From: Paenibacillus phyllosphaerae
GTDB lineage: Bacteria; Bacillota; Bacilli; Paenibacillales; Paenibacillaceae
Assembly (NCBI RefSeq): GCF_014192105.1
Contig: NZ_JACHXK010000001.1
Location: 620,001 to 684,000 of the forward strand
Length of the DNA stretch: 64,000 nt
Reading direction: 5' to 3'
Both the position numbers and the translations under genes were made by a program. The notes beneath the pieces are model-generated. The model saw only the letters and a list, made by a program, of their open reading frames with translations, made no database searches and was not told where the DNA came from. This document shows, piece after piece, positions 42,579-50,600 of the stretch (its first letter is position 1; each line of letters starts with the position of its first letter).

Positions 42579-43019
42579 CTATAAGGGCCAAGGGCGGGCT
42601 GAACGCGGAGGCTTTCTCCTATTGATGAGAACGACGAACAGATACGCCAGCAGAATTCCGCTGCTATCGATGAACATATCCACGATTCGCCCATCCCGCA
42701 TGAAGTACAGCTGCAGGATCTCTGTCGCGATCGCATAGCCTACTGCCGGGATGACGCCTAATCTCCATTGTCCCATATTGGTCAGGATCAGCGTCAGAAT
42801 CGCAAACCCGGTAAAGTGGCCGATCTTCTGGAACGAATACCATCGGATATGATCACGAATGACATCGGTATTGGGCAATATGAACAGTTGGTTCCAGTCC
42901 GGCGAAGCATCGAACTTGAAGCTGATATCGTAATGTAACACCATGTTCTGGAAATTAGTCGTGCAGGTGCAGATGAACAAAAAGATCATCCAAATGACGG
43001 CAAGCGCAAATCTTAACAC
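42579..43019 (-). CDS. VanZ-family membrane protein
   Basis: Protein of 146 residues with four hydrophobic segments and the VanZ/phosphotransbutyrylase-like core: HFTGFAILTLILTN and FMRDGRIVDMFIDSSGILLA, the typical D-x3-N/D-x2-G pattern. VanZ proteins confer mild teicoplanin resistance in enterococci, but most homologues have unknown roles at the envelope. It is inserted, on the opposite strand, between two paralogous anchored-protein genes. A GTTAC-N5-GTATC palindrome lies 30 bp upstream of its start. Confidence 0.87.
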   Translation of the reverse strand: MLRFALAVIWMIFLFICTCTTNFQNMVLHYDISFKFDASPDWNQLFILPNTDVIRDHIRWYSFQKIGHFTGFAILTLILTNMGQWRLGVIPAVGYAIATEILQLYFMRDGRIVDMFIDSSGILLAYLFVVLINRRKPPRSARPWPL

Positions 43020-43048
43020 GGATCACACATCCCTAGTTGCGATAATGG

Positions 43049-43063
43049 GTTACATTATGTATC
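43049..43063. promoter_or_regulatory. G(A/T)TAC-N5-GTATC palindrome upstream of VanZ
   Basis: GTTACATTATGTATC, 30 bp before the VanZ start. One of eight similar sites placed just upstream of minus-strand genes between 43 and 64 kb. Confidence 0.55.
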
Positions 43064-43178
43064 TATTCGAAGGTATTGTCAACCTCACCCCGGAAGAAGC
43101 GGCTGTAACTTTTAGAGGGCTTCGCTCGTTTGCACTATATAGAGTAAATGAGATTCCATTGGTGAAGGAGAACGAACC

Positions 43179-43838
43179 ATGCAACAATCCCCTATGCGAG
43201 ATGAAGATACCACTACCCTATCGCCTCGGCGGCCCAAGAAACGGCGGCGTGGATGGAAGATTACGTTATCCGTGTTGGCCGTTCTCGTTGCCGGCGGCGT
43301 CATCGGTTACCCCTATGCCAAATCGTACGTGTCGGATAAAATGATGGACAAGCTCGCCGACGAAATCATCACGCCGGCGGAGATTGAGGAGATGAAGAAC
43401 GACCCGGAGATCGCGAAGATTCTCGAGGAAAACGTCCCTGCCCTGCGGGATGAGCTGGCTGGCAGTGTGAGCAGCGGTGGGTCAGGAACTGGAACTGGCG
43501 GGGAGCAGAGTAGCGGTACGGGCGCGGGGCAATGGACTGGAAGCGAGGATGGGGAAGGATCAGGGTCCGATGCCGGGCAAGGATCAGGAACGGGAAGCTC
43601 GTCGGCTGATTCCCCCGTTTCGACAACCCCTGTGATGTCCCGTGAAGAAGCGATGGATCTCATGATGGACAAATTCAGTAAGAGCGAGCTGCTCGATCTG
43701 GTGAGCAAAGCCAAAGGCGGGATCACCGCCGAAGAGAAAGCCGAGATGCAGGAACTGCTGCTCAGCCGCGTGTCGGAAGAAGAGATGGAAGCGCTGAAGA
43801 TCGCGGCGCTGATTGAGATTGCGGGGCGTGGGGAGTAA
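43179..43838 (+). CDS. Membrane-anchored protein with Gly/Ser-rich linker, paralogue B
   Basis: Paralogue of the 41812-42501 gene, 219 residues. It has the same order: Arg-rich N-terminus (RRPKKRRRGWK), one transmembrane helix, YVSDKMMDKLADEIITPAEI, a low-complexity linker, and a C-terminal block MDKFSKSELLDLVSKAKG. Here the linker is Gly/Ser instead of Ser/Thr, so it evolves quickly while the ends are conserved. GAAGGAGAAC precedes the ATG. Function unknown. Confidence 0.8.
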   Translation: MQQSPMRDEDTTTLSPRRPKKRRRGWKITLSVLAVLVAGGVIGYPYAKSYVSDKMMDKLADEIITPAEIEEMKNDPEIAKILEENVPALRDELAGSVSSGGSGTGTGGEQSSGTGAGQWTGSEDGEGSGSDAGQGSGTGSSSADSPVSTTPVMSREEAMDLMMDKFSKSELLDLVSKAKGGITAEEKAEMQELLLSRVSEEEMEALKIAALIEIAGRGE

Positions 43839-43871
43839 GGGAAGAATTATAAAGAAACAAGAGATAAAAGA

Positions 43872-43907
43872 AGCCGACTACATAAGAGTAGACGGCTCTA
43901 TTTTTTC
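43872..43907. terminator. Bidirectional terminator between paralogue B and the YdcF gene
   Basis: AGCCGACTAC / GTAGACGGCT stem (one A-A mismatch) with a 6-nt loop and T runs on both sides. Confidence 0.8.
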
Positions 43908-43909
43908 TT

Positions 43910-44659
43910 TTATTGCAGTCTTCCAAGGAATTCCTTCAAAGATTGATTAACCAGTGTTAAACCTTTTGTTGAAGGAAGAAAATCGAAAAATGATCTTTCA
44001 TCTGTCTCTTCGGTGTATTGAGAAGGCATAGGGATTACTGCAATTCCTTCTTTTTCGAAGAGATTAACTGATCGCGCTAAATGAGACGCAGAGGTGACTA
44101 ATATGGGGTGATTATAGCCCGTTTTACGAAGAATAGTCGAGGAGAGACGAGCATTCTCTTGTGTTGTCTGGCTCTTATCTTCTATCGTAATAACCTCTTC
44201 GGGAATGCCCATCTCAATTAAATCCCGCTTTGCTAATTGAGCTTCGTTGCCTGCATCCTTGACTCCTAGCCCTTCCCCTCCTGAAAGAATGATTGGCAAC
44301 TTTAGTCTATTGTATAGTTTCACTACGGCGATTGCATTCATTGAGGTCTGTGTGGATAACTGCCCTTTTCCATCGACTGATACATAGTTTGCCATCGCAC
44401 CTTCTCCAAGCATGAGGATACTATCTCCTAAATGTAGGTTACTTGGAATAGGGAATTTATTAACATTGAGCTTATGGAGACTGCTACCTATAAATGTGCA
44501 GGATGAAATATATGCAATCAATGTGAAAATAAGCGTAACATAGGCAAACCTCTTAACTCTCTTCATAAAAAGATAAAAGGTAAAGCAAGATAACATGATT
44601 ACAAATAATCCAGGCGGCAAGAGTAAGGTATAGATAATCTTAACTAGAAATGCCATCAT
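43910..44659 (-). CDS. YdcF-family (DUF218) membrane protein
   Basis: Protein of 249 residues with two N-terminal membrane helices and a cytosolic or outer DUF218 domain. Family motifs: DSILMLGEGA, LPIILSGGEGLG and TQENARLSSTIL, as in the SanA/YdcF group implicated in envelope processes such as cyclic-Enterobacterial-common-antigen handling. AT-rich codon use sets it apart from the neighbouring genes. It is convergent with paralogue B. Specific function not known. Confidence 0.87.
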   Translation of the reverse strand: MMAFLVKIIYTLLLPPGLFVIMLSCFTFYLFMKRVKRFAYVTLIFTLIAYISSCTFIGSSLHKLNVNKFPIPSNLHLGDSILMLGEGAMANYVSVDGKGQLSTQTSMNAIAVVKLYNRLKLPIILSGGEGLGVKDAGNEAQLAKRDLIEMGIPEEVITIEDKSQTTQENARLSSTILRKTGYNHPILVTSASHLARSVNLFEKEGIAVIPMPSQYTEETDERSFFDFLPSTKGLTLVNQSLKEFLGRLQ

Positions 44660-44934
44660 TTATTTAGCTAACCCCTAACTCTCAGTCTTACTGCCTTTTC
44701 ACTGATATACATACATTTATAACTAATGAAGTTTAAGCTGTTAGCAATTCATATAGGATATGCAGCATACGCCAATAGATAATATATAGTTCTACTGTTC
44801 CTCAACATTACATACATGGTTTTTCTTGTATGACTATTGTAATAATATTTTCTATCTTTAGTCCCAAAATTCGACATACAAGCGTGTTACAATCCCTTAA
44901 TATTAAGAAAGAAAAACAAAACGGGGGCCATATA

Positions 44935-45090
44935 ATGTTTGATGACTTCGACGATGATACTGAGAATGGCGAAGAACATGACAATAAGTCTAATTTTGTT
45001 GGTATGATAGTGACAGGAGCGATATTGTTTGCTTTTGTTACGTTCAATAAAAAGATCCATGATTTCATACAATACCTGAGATATCAATAA
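44935..45090 (+). CDS. Small 51-residue membrane protein
   Basis: Frame starting MFDDFDDDTENGEEHDNKSN, very acidic, followed by one hydrophobic helix (FVGMIVTGAILFAFVTF) and a short basic tail. GGGGGC is about 7 nt before the ATG at 44935; the frame extends further upstream without a ribosome site. AT-rich composition fits the island. An overlapping minus-strand frame of similar length is less convincing. The 275 bp before it (44660-44934) show nothing else. Confidence 0.55.
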   Translation: MFDDFDDDTENGEEHDNKSNFVGMIVTGAILFAFVTFNKKIHDFIQYLRYQ

Positions 45091-45166
45091 TTAATTGTAA
45101 CTGCCTTCGTATCACGTTTGGATTTAGAACCTCTATTTCGATTAACCAATTTAATTATTCAAGGAT

Positions 45167-46213
45167 CTAGCCTACCTTTAGCAGATTCTTGTTCTTACGG
45201 ATCGCCATTCTTTTATTGTTGACTAGCTCTTGAATATAAGTTAAAAGTAATGCGGCCACAAAATAAAATGTAAACCGAGTGATAAAATTCATATCTATGA
45301 TTGGGATAAGATTACCGAATAGTTTCACGAAATAAATCGGTATTATATGCCAGAAATATAACCAGAGTGAAGTTTTAGATACGAACAGAACGAACTTGTT
45401 ATTCAATATCCTATAGATCCATTTAACTTGGAGAATTTGGTACAGAAGTAAACTCACCAATAAACCATATGCCATATAATAAAGCATTGGCGGATACTTG
45501 AATTGCTGAGTCGGCGCGTGATTATGTACAAAATACAATGTGACGAAAAGCACAAAGAATATGGCAGTTAGAACTTTAATTTCTTTCTTGCTAAATAATT
45601 TTAATCGAATCCCAAATGCTGCAATTAGACCGTAACCAATTCCATAAATTAAAAAGTTTTCAATCATGTTGTGGACTAAACCGTTAAATATAAAATCATT
45701 TATATATACTAACCCAGCATAGATTGCATATACCGCTGAAAGAAGTAACAGATATACGAAATTGTTCTTGATCACTTGACTTAACTTTAATAAGAATGGG
45801 CTAATTACTGCTATCACGAAGAACACTTTCATAATCCATACATAACCAATGCTACTGGACCCATCATCGTTCATTAAAGCAAAAGAGTCGACTATATTCC
45901 AAATTTTAAAATAATAACTGTCTCCGTTAATCAATGAAATAAGCCAAAACAAAACAAAGAACATAAACAAAAATTGCCATGTCGGAACTACAAGACGATT
46001 AAAGCGTTTGACTAGGTAATCACCAAATTGAACAGCCTTTTTGTTATGATTACTAAGGTAAAAAGATGTCCCCAAAAGTAGAACCATAAGCACAACATCA
46101 AAATTTCTCAACTGAAACAACGCCCCGAACGGTTCGCTGTGTGCTAAGATGATCCCAACAATTGCAATAAATCGTAAGATATCTACCCTTACATCCCTCT
46201 CTTTGACTTTCAA
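45167..46213 (-). CDS. Membrane acyltransferase family 3 protein
   Basis: Protein of 348 residues with about ten helices. The family motif near the N-terminus is present: RVDILRFIAIVGIILAHS (conserved Asp, Arg and His), and FLLGTSFYLSN-like sequence follows. Members O-acetylate cell-surface polysaccharides or peptidoglycan. The start is a TTG with GGAGTG upstream. A palindrome GATAC-N5-GTATC lies 25 bp before it. Very AT-rich, part of the island. Confidence 0.87.
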   Translation of the reverse strand: MKVKERDVRVDILRFIAIVGIILAHSEPFGALFQLRNFDVVLMVLLLGTSFYLSNHNKKAVQFGDYLVKRFNRLVVPTWQFLFMFFVLFWLISLINGDSYYFKIWNIVDSFALMNDDGSSSIGYVWIMKVFFVIAVISPFLLKLSQVIKNNFVYLLLLSAVYAIYAGLVYINDFIFNGLVHNMIENFLIYGIGYGLIAAFGIRLKLFSKKEIKVLTAIFFVLFVTLYFVHNHAPTQQFKYPPMLYYMAYGLLVSLLLYQILQVKWIYRILNNKFVLFVSKTSLWLYFWHIIPIYFVKLFGNLIPIIDMNFITRFTFYFVAALLLTYIQELVNNKRMAIRKNKNLLKVG

Positions 46214-46237
46214 CTATCCCACTCCTTATATCTATTT

Positions 46238-46252
46238 GATACATATTGTATC
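46238..46252. promoter_or_regulatory. GATAC-N5-GTATC palindrome upstream of the acyltransferase
   Basis: GATACATATTGTATC, extended to a 17-bp perfect dyad TGATACATATTGTATCA (46237-46253), 25 bp before the TTG start. Confidence 0.6.
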
Positions 46253-46283
46253 ATGCGTGTAGACTTTAATAAAATAGTATTTA

Positions 46284-46316
46284 CAAAAGAATAAGCACCC
46301 TCCTATGAGAGTGCTA
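46284..46316 (-). terminator. Terminator of the hexapeptide acyltransferase gene
   Basis: AGCACTCTC / GAGGGTGCT stem (one G-T) with a short loop and TTATTCTTTT on the minus strand. Confidence 0.75.
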
Positions 46317-46331
46317 GCAGATATCGTTATA

Positions 46332-46898
46332 TTAGCCAACTGTCTTAGCTAATAATATCGTTTCCATACCGTCTTCCGTGCTCTCAATATCTTTTAAGCG
46401 CTTGGCAGGGACCCCAGCGTAGATACCATTCGGTTCACAATCTTTTGTGACCACTGCACCTGCAGCAATAATGCATCCCATACCAATTTTCACGCCTGGT
46501 AATATCACCACTCGTGTTCCGATCCAACAACCATCCTCAATAATTACCTTTTGCCCTATCGCTTTTCCAGCTCTTTTGTGTTCAAGGCCGATCTCGTGAG
46601 TAGACGCGCAAATCATTACTTGTGGGGCAATCGACACATACTTTCCAATTATTATATTTTCATATGACTCAAAGTAACAATCGTTGTTTATTAGTGTTCC
46701 TCTTCCAATGCTTATTTTGCTTGAACTGAAGAAACATCTTGATAATATCTTTGTTGTCCTTACATCCATTAAAAATAGCTTGTAAATTATGAAGCGTATA
46801 AATTGCGGTGTAATGATAGAGGATGCAATTCCGTTTACGAATAAATATCTGATTTTTTTGTAAATTCTATTTATTGTTTTGTGTATGACATATGACAT
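46332..46898 (-). CDS. Left-handed beta-helix (hexapeptide) acyltransferase
   Basis: Protein of 188 residues. The N-terminal helical part is followed by the hexapeptide-repeat coil from about residue 50, with VIIEDGCWIGTRVVILPGV and IGMGCIIAAGAVVTKD typical of CatB/WcaF/NodL acetyltransferases, ending in GIYAGVPAKRLK. The catalytic His is likely the one in STHEIG. Substrates are usually sugars of surface polymers. AT-rich like its neighbour; two GTATC-type half-sites lie 40-60 bp upstream. Confidence 0.88.
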   Translation of the reverse strand: MSYVIHKTINRIYKKIRYLFVNGIASSIITPQFIRFIIYKLFLMDVRTTKILSRCFFSSSKISIGRGTLINNDCYFESYENIIIGKYVSIAPQVMICASTHEIGLEHKRAGKAIGQKVIIEDGCWIGTRVVILPGVKIGMGCIIAAGAVVTKDCEPNGIYAGVPAKRLKDIESTEDGMETILLAKTVG

Positions 46899-47120
46899 TA
46901 ATAATCGCCTCCTTCAATATTTTTTATATGCAAAAAATCATAATGTATCATATGTATCTCGTTGTGATAAATACTGGAGGATTAGAAAAATGCGTGAAAT
47001 TTTTAATATAGGATTTCTATGATGCTATATAACAACTATCAACAGCTACATGCTACGTAAAGTCAGCACCCTTCATTATGAATACTATACGGTATTAGGA
47101 TTATTATACTCATAATAGAT

Positions 47121-47155
47121 GACAAGCCGAATCCTATTAAGAATCGGCTTGTCAT
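47121..47155 (-). terminator. Hairpin after the 51-residue ORF
   Basis: GACAAGCCGATTC / GAATCGGCTTGTC near-perfect 13-bp stem (one mismatch) with a 7-nt loop, 9 bp after the stop codon. The T-tail is poor, so termination is likely but not certain. Confidence 0.6.
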
Positions 47156-47163
47156 CCTTACTC

Positions 47164-47319
47164 CTATTCTTCTAGCTCTCCTAGCACATCCGTTATTCCC
47201 TCCGGCTTCGCCCCGCTCTCTAGCATAATGCGGTCGATCCGCCCAATTTGCTCCTCTACCATGGCACTCATCGTCAACAGGTCACTCTGTATCTGCAGTA
47301 AGGATTCCTTTGTCGTCAT
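47164..47319 (-). CDS. Small 51-residue acidic helical protein
   Basis: Frame beginning MTTKESLLQIQSDLLTMSAM and ending TDVLGELEE, with GGAGAG 5 nt before the ATG. It is acidic and amphipathic throughout, with no membrane segment. A hairpin follows and a GATAC-N5-GTATC palindrome lies 49 bp upstream, so it looks like a complete, regulated gene. No family recognised. Confidence 0.6.
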   Translation of the reverse strand: MTTKESLLQIQSDLLTMSAMVEEQIGRIDRIMLESGAKPEGITDVLGELEE

Positions 47320-47367
47320 TGGAACTCTCCATCATTTAACGTCGTTATGGCTATTTTACCACATTCG

Positions 47368-47382
47368 ATACGATATGTATCA
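47368..47382. promoter_or_regulatory. GATAC-N5-GTATC palindrome upstream of the 51-residue ORF
   Basis: GATACGATATGTATC, 49 bp before the start at 47319, with another GATAC half-site at about 47410. Confidence 0.55.
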
Positions 47383-47425
47383 ACATTTTTCCTTTTCCCT
47401 AACAAAATGATACGTAATCTTACAT

Positions 47426-48853
47426 TCATAGCAATGGAGACAGCATGCGGGCGATTACCTCGCTCGCCTTCTCCAGCTTGGGCCGCTGTTCGAAGGTAAA
47501 GAGGCTCAGCTCCTCGCATTCCTCCAGATCGGCCATGAAATCCTGCTCCAGTCGATCGATCGCTTCCTTGCTGAATAGCAGCGCATTCAATTCGAAGTTG
47601 CTGAAGAAGCTGCGCATATCCATATTCGCTGTGCCGACGGAGGCGACCAGATCGTCGACGATGAGCACCTTCGCGTGGACGAAGCCTTTGCGGTAACGGT
47701 AGATCCGTACCCCCGTTGCAAGCAAATCCTCGACATACGAGAGCGAGGCCCGCAGCACCAGCTTCGAATCCCCGACATACGGGATGATGAGCCTTACATC
47801 GACTCCGCTGAGCGCCGCTGTTCGCAGCGCCATCAGTACGCTGGCATCGGGGATCAGATACGGGGTCGTGATGTAGATCCGCCGCTGCGCGACCGATACC
47901 GCGGCGAAGACGCATTCCAATATCGCGTCCGCGATGCTGTCTGGGCCGCTGGCAACGATCTGTACCTGCTCTTGACCCACGCATCGATGCTCGGGCAGAT
48001 ATTTCGAATCCGTCAGGCGTTCCTTTGCCGTGAACCACCAATTCTTCATGAACACTTCTTGCAGGAAGTACACGGCGTCTCCTTTAATCTGCAGATGCGT
48101 ATCGCGCCAGAACCCAAGCTTCGGATTATGACCGAGATATTCATCGCCGATGTTAATCCCGCCGACAAAACCGGTGAGACCGTCGACGACGACGATTTTG
48201 CGATGGTCCCGGAAATTGATCCGCTTGTCGAACAGCGCTAGCCGCGGAGCAAGGAAGCATTGCGTTTGAATACCCGCTTCCCTAAGCTCCTTCACGTAGC
48301 TGCCGTGCAGCTCGAGACTGCCGATACCGTCGTAGATAACGCGTACCTCGACGCCTTCCCGGGCCTTGCGTATAAGCGCTTCCTTGAGCCTATTGCCGAT
48401 ACCGTCATTACGAATTGTGTAATACTCGACGTGAATATGGTCCTTGGCTTCCCCAATCGCCTCGAGGATCGCCTCATAAGTCTCCACCGCGTTCGTCAGG
48501 ACGCGCGTCTCATTACAGCTGGTGATCGGGGATGTCGACATGCCCGACAGCAGGCGGAATAGCCGCTCCTGGTGACTGAATTCGCCGGTGCCGAGATCGG
48601 CTGGACGATGGACCATTTTACAGCGAAGCAGCGCCTGGAGCCGCATCTCCTCCGCCACAATATTACGCCTGCGCACCGTCTTGCGATGCCGGTACTCCTG
48701 TGCCAGGAAGTAGTACATAACGAAGCCTACGATAGGAAAAATAAACATGATGAGCAGCCATGCAACGGTCTTCGACGGTTTCCGGAATTCCAGTACAAGA
48801 ATCGTCCCCATCTGAAAAATGAATACAAGCAGCGCCAGTACGATCCAGATCAT
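47426..48853 (-). CDS. cls: Cardiolipin synthase
   Basis: Membrane phospholipase-D-type enzyme of 475 residues that joins two phosphatidylglycerol molecules. Two N-terminal transmembrane helices (about 1-55) precede two HKD sites: HRKIVVVDGLTGFVGG near residue 220 and HAKVLIVDDLVASVGT near 400. Length and order match bacterial Cls. The GC-rich codon use marks the end of the AT-rich island. Divergent from the M23 peptidase gene. Confidence 0.93.
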   Translation of the reverse strand: MIWIVLALLVFIFQMGTILVLEFRKPSKTVAWLLIMFIFPIVGFVMYYFLAQEYRHRKTVRRRNIVAEEMRLQALLRCKMVHRPADLGTGEFSHQERLFRLLSGMSTSPITSCNETRVLTNAVETYEAILEAIGEAKDHIHVEYYTIRNDGIGNRLKEALIRKAREGVEVRVIYDGIGSLELHGSYVKELREAGIQTQCFLAPRLALFDKRINFRDHRKIVVVDGLTGFVGGINIGDEYLGHNPKLGFWRDTHLQIKGDAVYFLQEVFMKNWWFTAKERLTDSKYLPEHRCVGQEQVQIVASGPDSIADAILECVFAAVSVAQRRIYITTPYLIPDASVLMALRTAALSGVDVRLIIPYVGDSKLVLRASLSYVEDLLATGVRIYRYRKGFVHAKVLIVDDLVASVGTANMDMRSFFSNFELNALLFSKEAIDRLEQDFMADLEECEELSLFTFEQRPKLEKASEVIARMLSPLL

Positions 48854-49007
48854 GATTGCGCCCCCCTGTAACTGGAAATATCGTTAGTTTTTACGCGCAG
48901 CCCTGCAGCTATACGTCGTTTATTAGCATGTTTTATAGCTAGCAGGAATAAATAGCTATAGTACGTTCGAAACTTTAAGGGCCCTTACCCTCGGGAGGAG
49001 AACGCAT

Positions 49008-50000
49008 GTGAAACCACGCCGTTCAGTCAGTTGGTCCCTGCTTGTCATGCGCGGTCCGGACCGGAAGGTGAAGCAATTCCGCGTCTCGAAGCGATCCATC
49101 GTCGCCGCGCCGGCAGCCTGCGTCCTCGTGGTGTCAGGTTGTGTGGCCGGGCTCGAGCTTCGCTCCGCCTATCAGATCGATCAACTAGAAGGTACCCTTG
49201 CTTCGCAAGCCAACGCACACAGGCAAGCCATTCACCTCAAAGAGGGACAGATTGAAGAGCTTCAAGACGAGCTTGCGAGAGCCGTGCGGCAAGCTAACGA
49301 CATGAACACCAAGCTCACGGATCTGCAAGCGCTCGAGGCCAAGCTCAAGCAGTTCACCGAAGTTTATGGCGCCACCGTCCAACCCTCCTACCCTGTATAC
49401 AAGGAGGATGCCGCTTCCGTACGTGAATCGGATGAACAAGCGGCCTACTCCGCAGACAAGGAAGCGGCCTATATGGCAAGGCTCGCGCTAGAATCTAATC
49501 TCGACTTCAAGGCCGTCTCCACTATGGTCGATGCCATGGAGAAGACGATGTCCGAATCGCTGCGCCAAGCCAAGCAACGGCAAGCCGAACTCGATGCGCT
49601 CCCCTCCGGCTGGCCTACGATCTCCCGTACCCTCACCTCCAGCTTCGGCTACCGCACGGATCCCTTCACCGGTCGCAGCACCTTCCATGCAGGCATTGAT
49701 ATCGGCGGCGAGCCCGGTGATCCCGTATTCGCTGCAGGAGATGGTCTCGTAACAGAGACCGGCAGCGACAGCAGCAAAGGCAACTATATCGTCATTACCC
49801 ACTCTAACGGGCTTCAGACGGTCTACTATCATTTAAAGCGCATTACGGCCAAGTTAAACGATTCCGCCCTGCGCGGCGACAAAATCGGCGAACTCGGCAG
49901 TACCGGCCGCAGCACCGCTCCGCATCTGCACTTCCAGATCATGCAGAAGGATGAAGCAGTGAACCCGCTCCCGTATTTGCGATTAGTGAAGGAGGATTGA
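49008..50000 (+). CDS. M23-family peptidoglycan endopeptidase
   Basis: Protein of 330 residues, GTG start with GGGAGGAG upstream. A basic cytosolic tail and one membrane helix (about 25-45) precede a coiled-coil region (about 50-110) and a C-terminal LytM/M23 domain. Zinc ligands are visible: HAGIDIG (His and Asp) near 223 and HLHFQIM near 310, with YYHL between. It should cut peptide bridges in the wall. It is 6 bp upstream of a bactofilin gene, the usual M23-bactofilin pair. Confidence 0.92.
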   Translation: MKPRRSVSWSLLVMRGPDRKVKQFRVSKRSIVAAPAACVLVVSGCVAGLELRSAYQIDQLEGTLASQANAHRQAIHLKEGQIEELQDELARAVRQANDMNTKLTDLQALEAKLKQFTEVYGATVQPSYPVYKEDAASVRESDEQAAYSADKEAAYMARLALESNLDFKAVSTMVDAMEKTMSESLRQAKQRQAELDALPSGWPTISRTLTSSFGYRTDPFTGRSTFHAGIDIGGEPGDPVFAAGDGLVTETGSDSSKGNYIVITHSNGLQTVYYHLKRITAKLNDSALRGDKIGELGSTGRSTAPHLHFQIMQKDEAVNPLPYLRLVKED

Positions 50001-50006
50001 AGGCCT

Positions 50007-50474
50007 ATGTTCAAGGAATCCAAGCGGCAGGCAATCACGGATACGCTGATTGGCCAAGGTACGCAGGCGGAAGGAAGAATGGTCAGCGAAGCGAGTATTC
50101 GGATCGAAGGCGAGTATCGCGGCGATATCGAGTGCAAGGGCGATGTCATTATCGGGGAATGTGGCATTGCAAGATCGAATGTAACCGCCAAGGATGTTAC
50201 GATCGCCGGCAAAGTTTACGGGGATGTGGTGACGAAAGGCCGGCTGACGATTACCGCCTCCGGTCAGCTTCACGGCAATGCGACTGCCCACACGCTGCTT
50301 ATTCAGGATGGGGCTATCTTCAACGGCAGCTGCAAGATGGATCGGCCCGGAGAGAACCGCGGCCGTCATCAAGCGGATCAGGAGCAGGCTCAACTGATAG
50401 GCAAAGAGGCATCCAACAAGGAAGCGGCTATTCGCGAAGCCGCCAGCAAAGAGAAAGCGCGTCAGGCGGGTTAA
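50007..50474 (+). CDS. Bactofilin (polymer-forming cytoskeletal protein)
   Basis: Protein of 155 residues. The central 100 residues are the right-handed beta-helix bactofilin domain: IRIEGEYRGDIECKGDVIIG and AGKVYGDVVTKGRLTI show the repeating G-D/E-V pattern. The C-terminal 40 residues form a charged Lys/Glu/Ala tail. Bactofilins polymerise without nucleotide and often recruit wall hydrolases, which fits the adjacent M23 gene in the same operon. Confidence 0.93.
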   Translation: MFKESKRQAITDTLIGQGTQAEGRMVSEASIRIEGEYRGDIECKGDVIIGECGIARSNVTAKDVTIAGKVYGDVVTKGRLTITASGQLHGNATAHTLLIQDGAIFNGSCKMDRPGENRGRHQADQEQAQLIGKEASNKEAAIREAASKEKARQAG

Positions 50475-50492
50475 CGGTCGAACGTACATAGG

Positions 50493-50522
50493 AGCAGGCC
50501 TTTAGGGCTTGCTTTATTTTTA
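50493..50522 (+). terminator. Terminator of the M23-bactofilin operon
   Basis: GCAGGCC / GGGCTTGC imperfect stem with a 3-4-nt loop and a TTTATTTTT tail. Confidence 0.75.
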
Positions 50523-50557
50523 TGCTGGAGCTTGTCCGGACATGACTTTCTATACAT

Positions 50558-50592
50558 AAAAGAACGGAGAGAGCAAACTGCTCCCTCCGTCT
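50558..50592 (-). terminator. Terminator of the stalk-domain gene
   Basis: ACGGAGGGAGCA / TGCTCTCTCCGT 12-bp stem with a 3-nt loop and TCTTTT on the minus strand. Confidence 0.85.
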
Positions 50593-50600
50593 CTTTGAAT

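Larger units (their letters stand above)
43839..47163. other. AT-rich island
   Basis: From about 43.84 to 47.16 kb the DNA turns clearly AT-rich in both genes and gaps, in contrast with the GC-rich flanks. It holds a YdcF protein, a 51-residue membrane peptide, a membrane acyltransferase and a hexapeptide acyltransferase. No integrase, transposase or direct repeats were seen at the edges. Horizontal acquisition is inferred. Confidence 0.55.

Noticed and set aside
44808-45068. 86-codon minus-strand frame
   Set aside because: Overlaps the better-supported plus-strand 51-residue gene and lacks a ribosome site.
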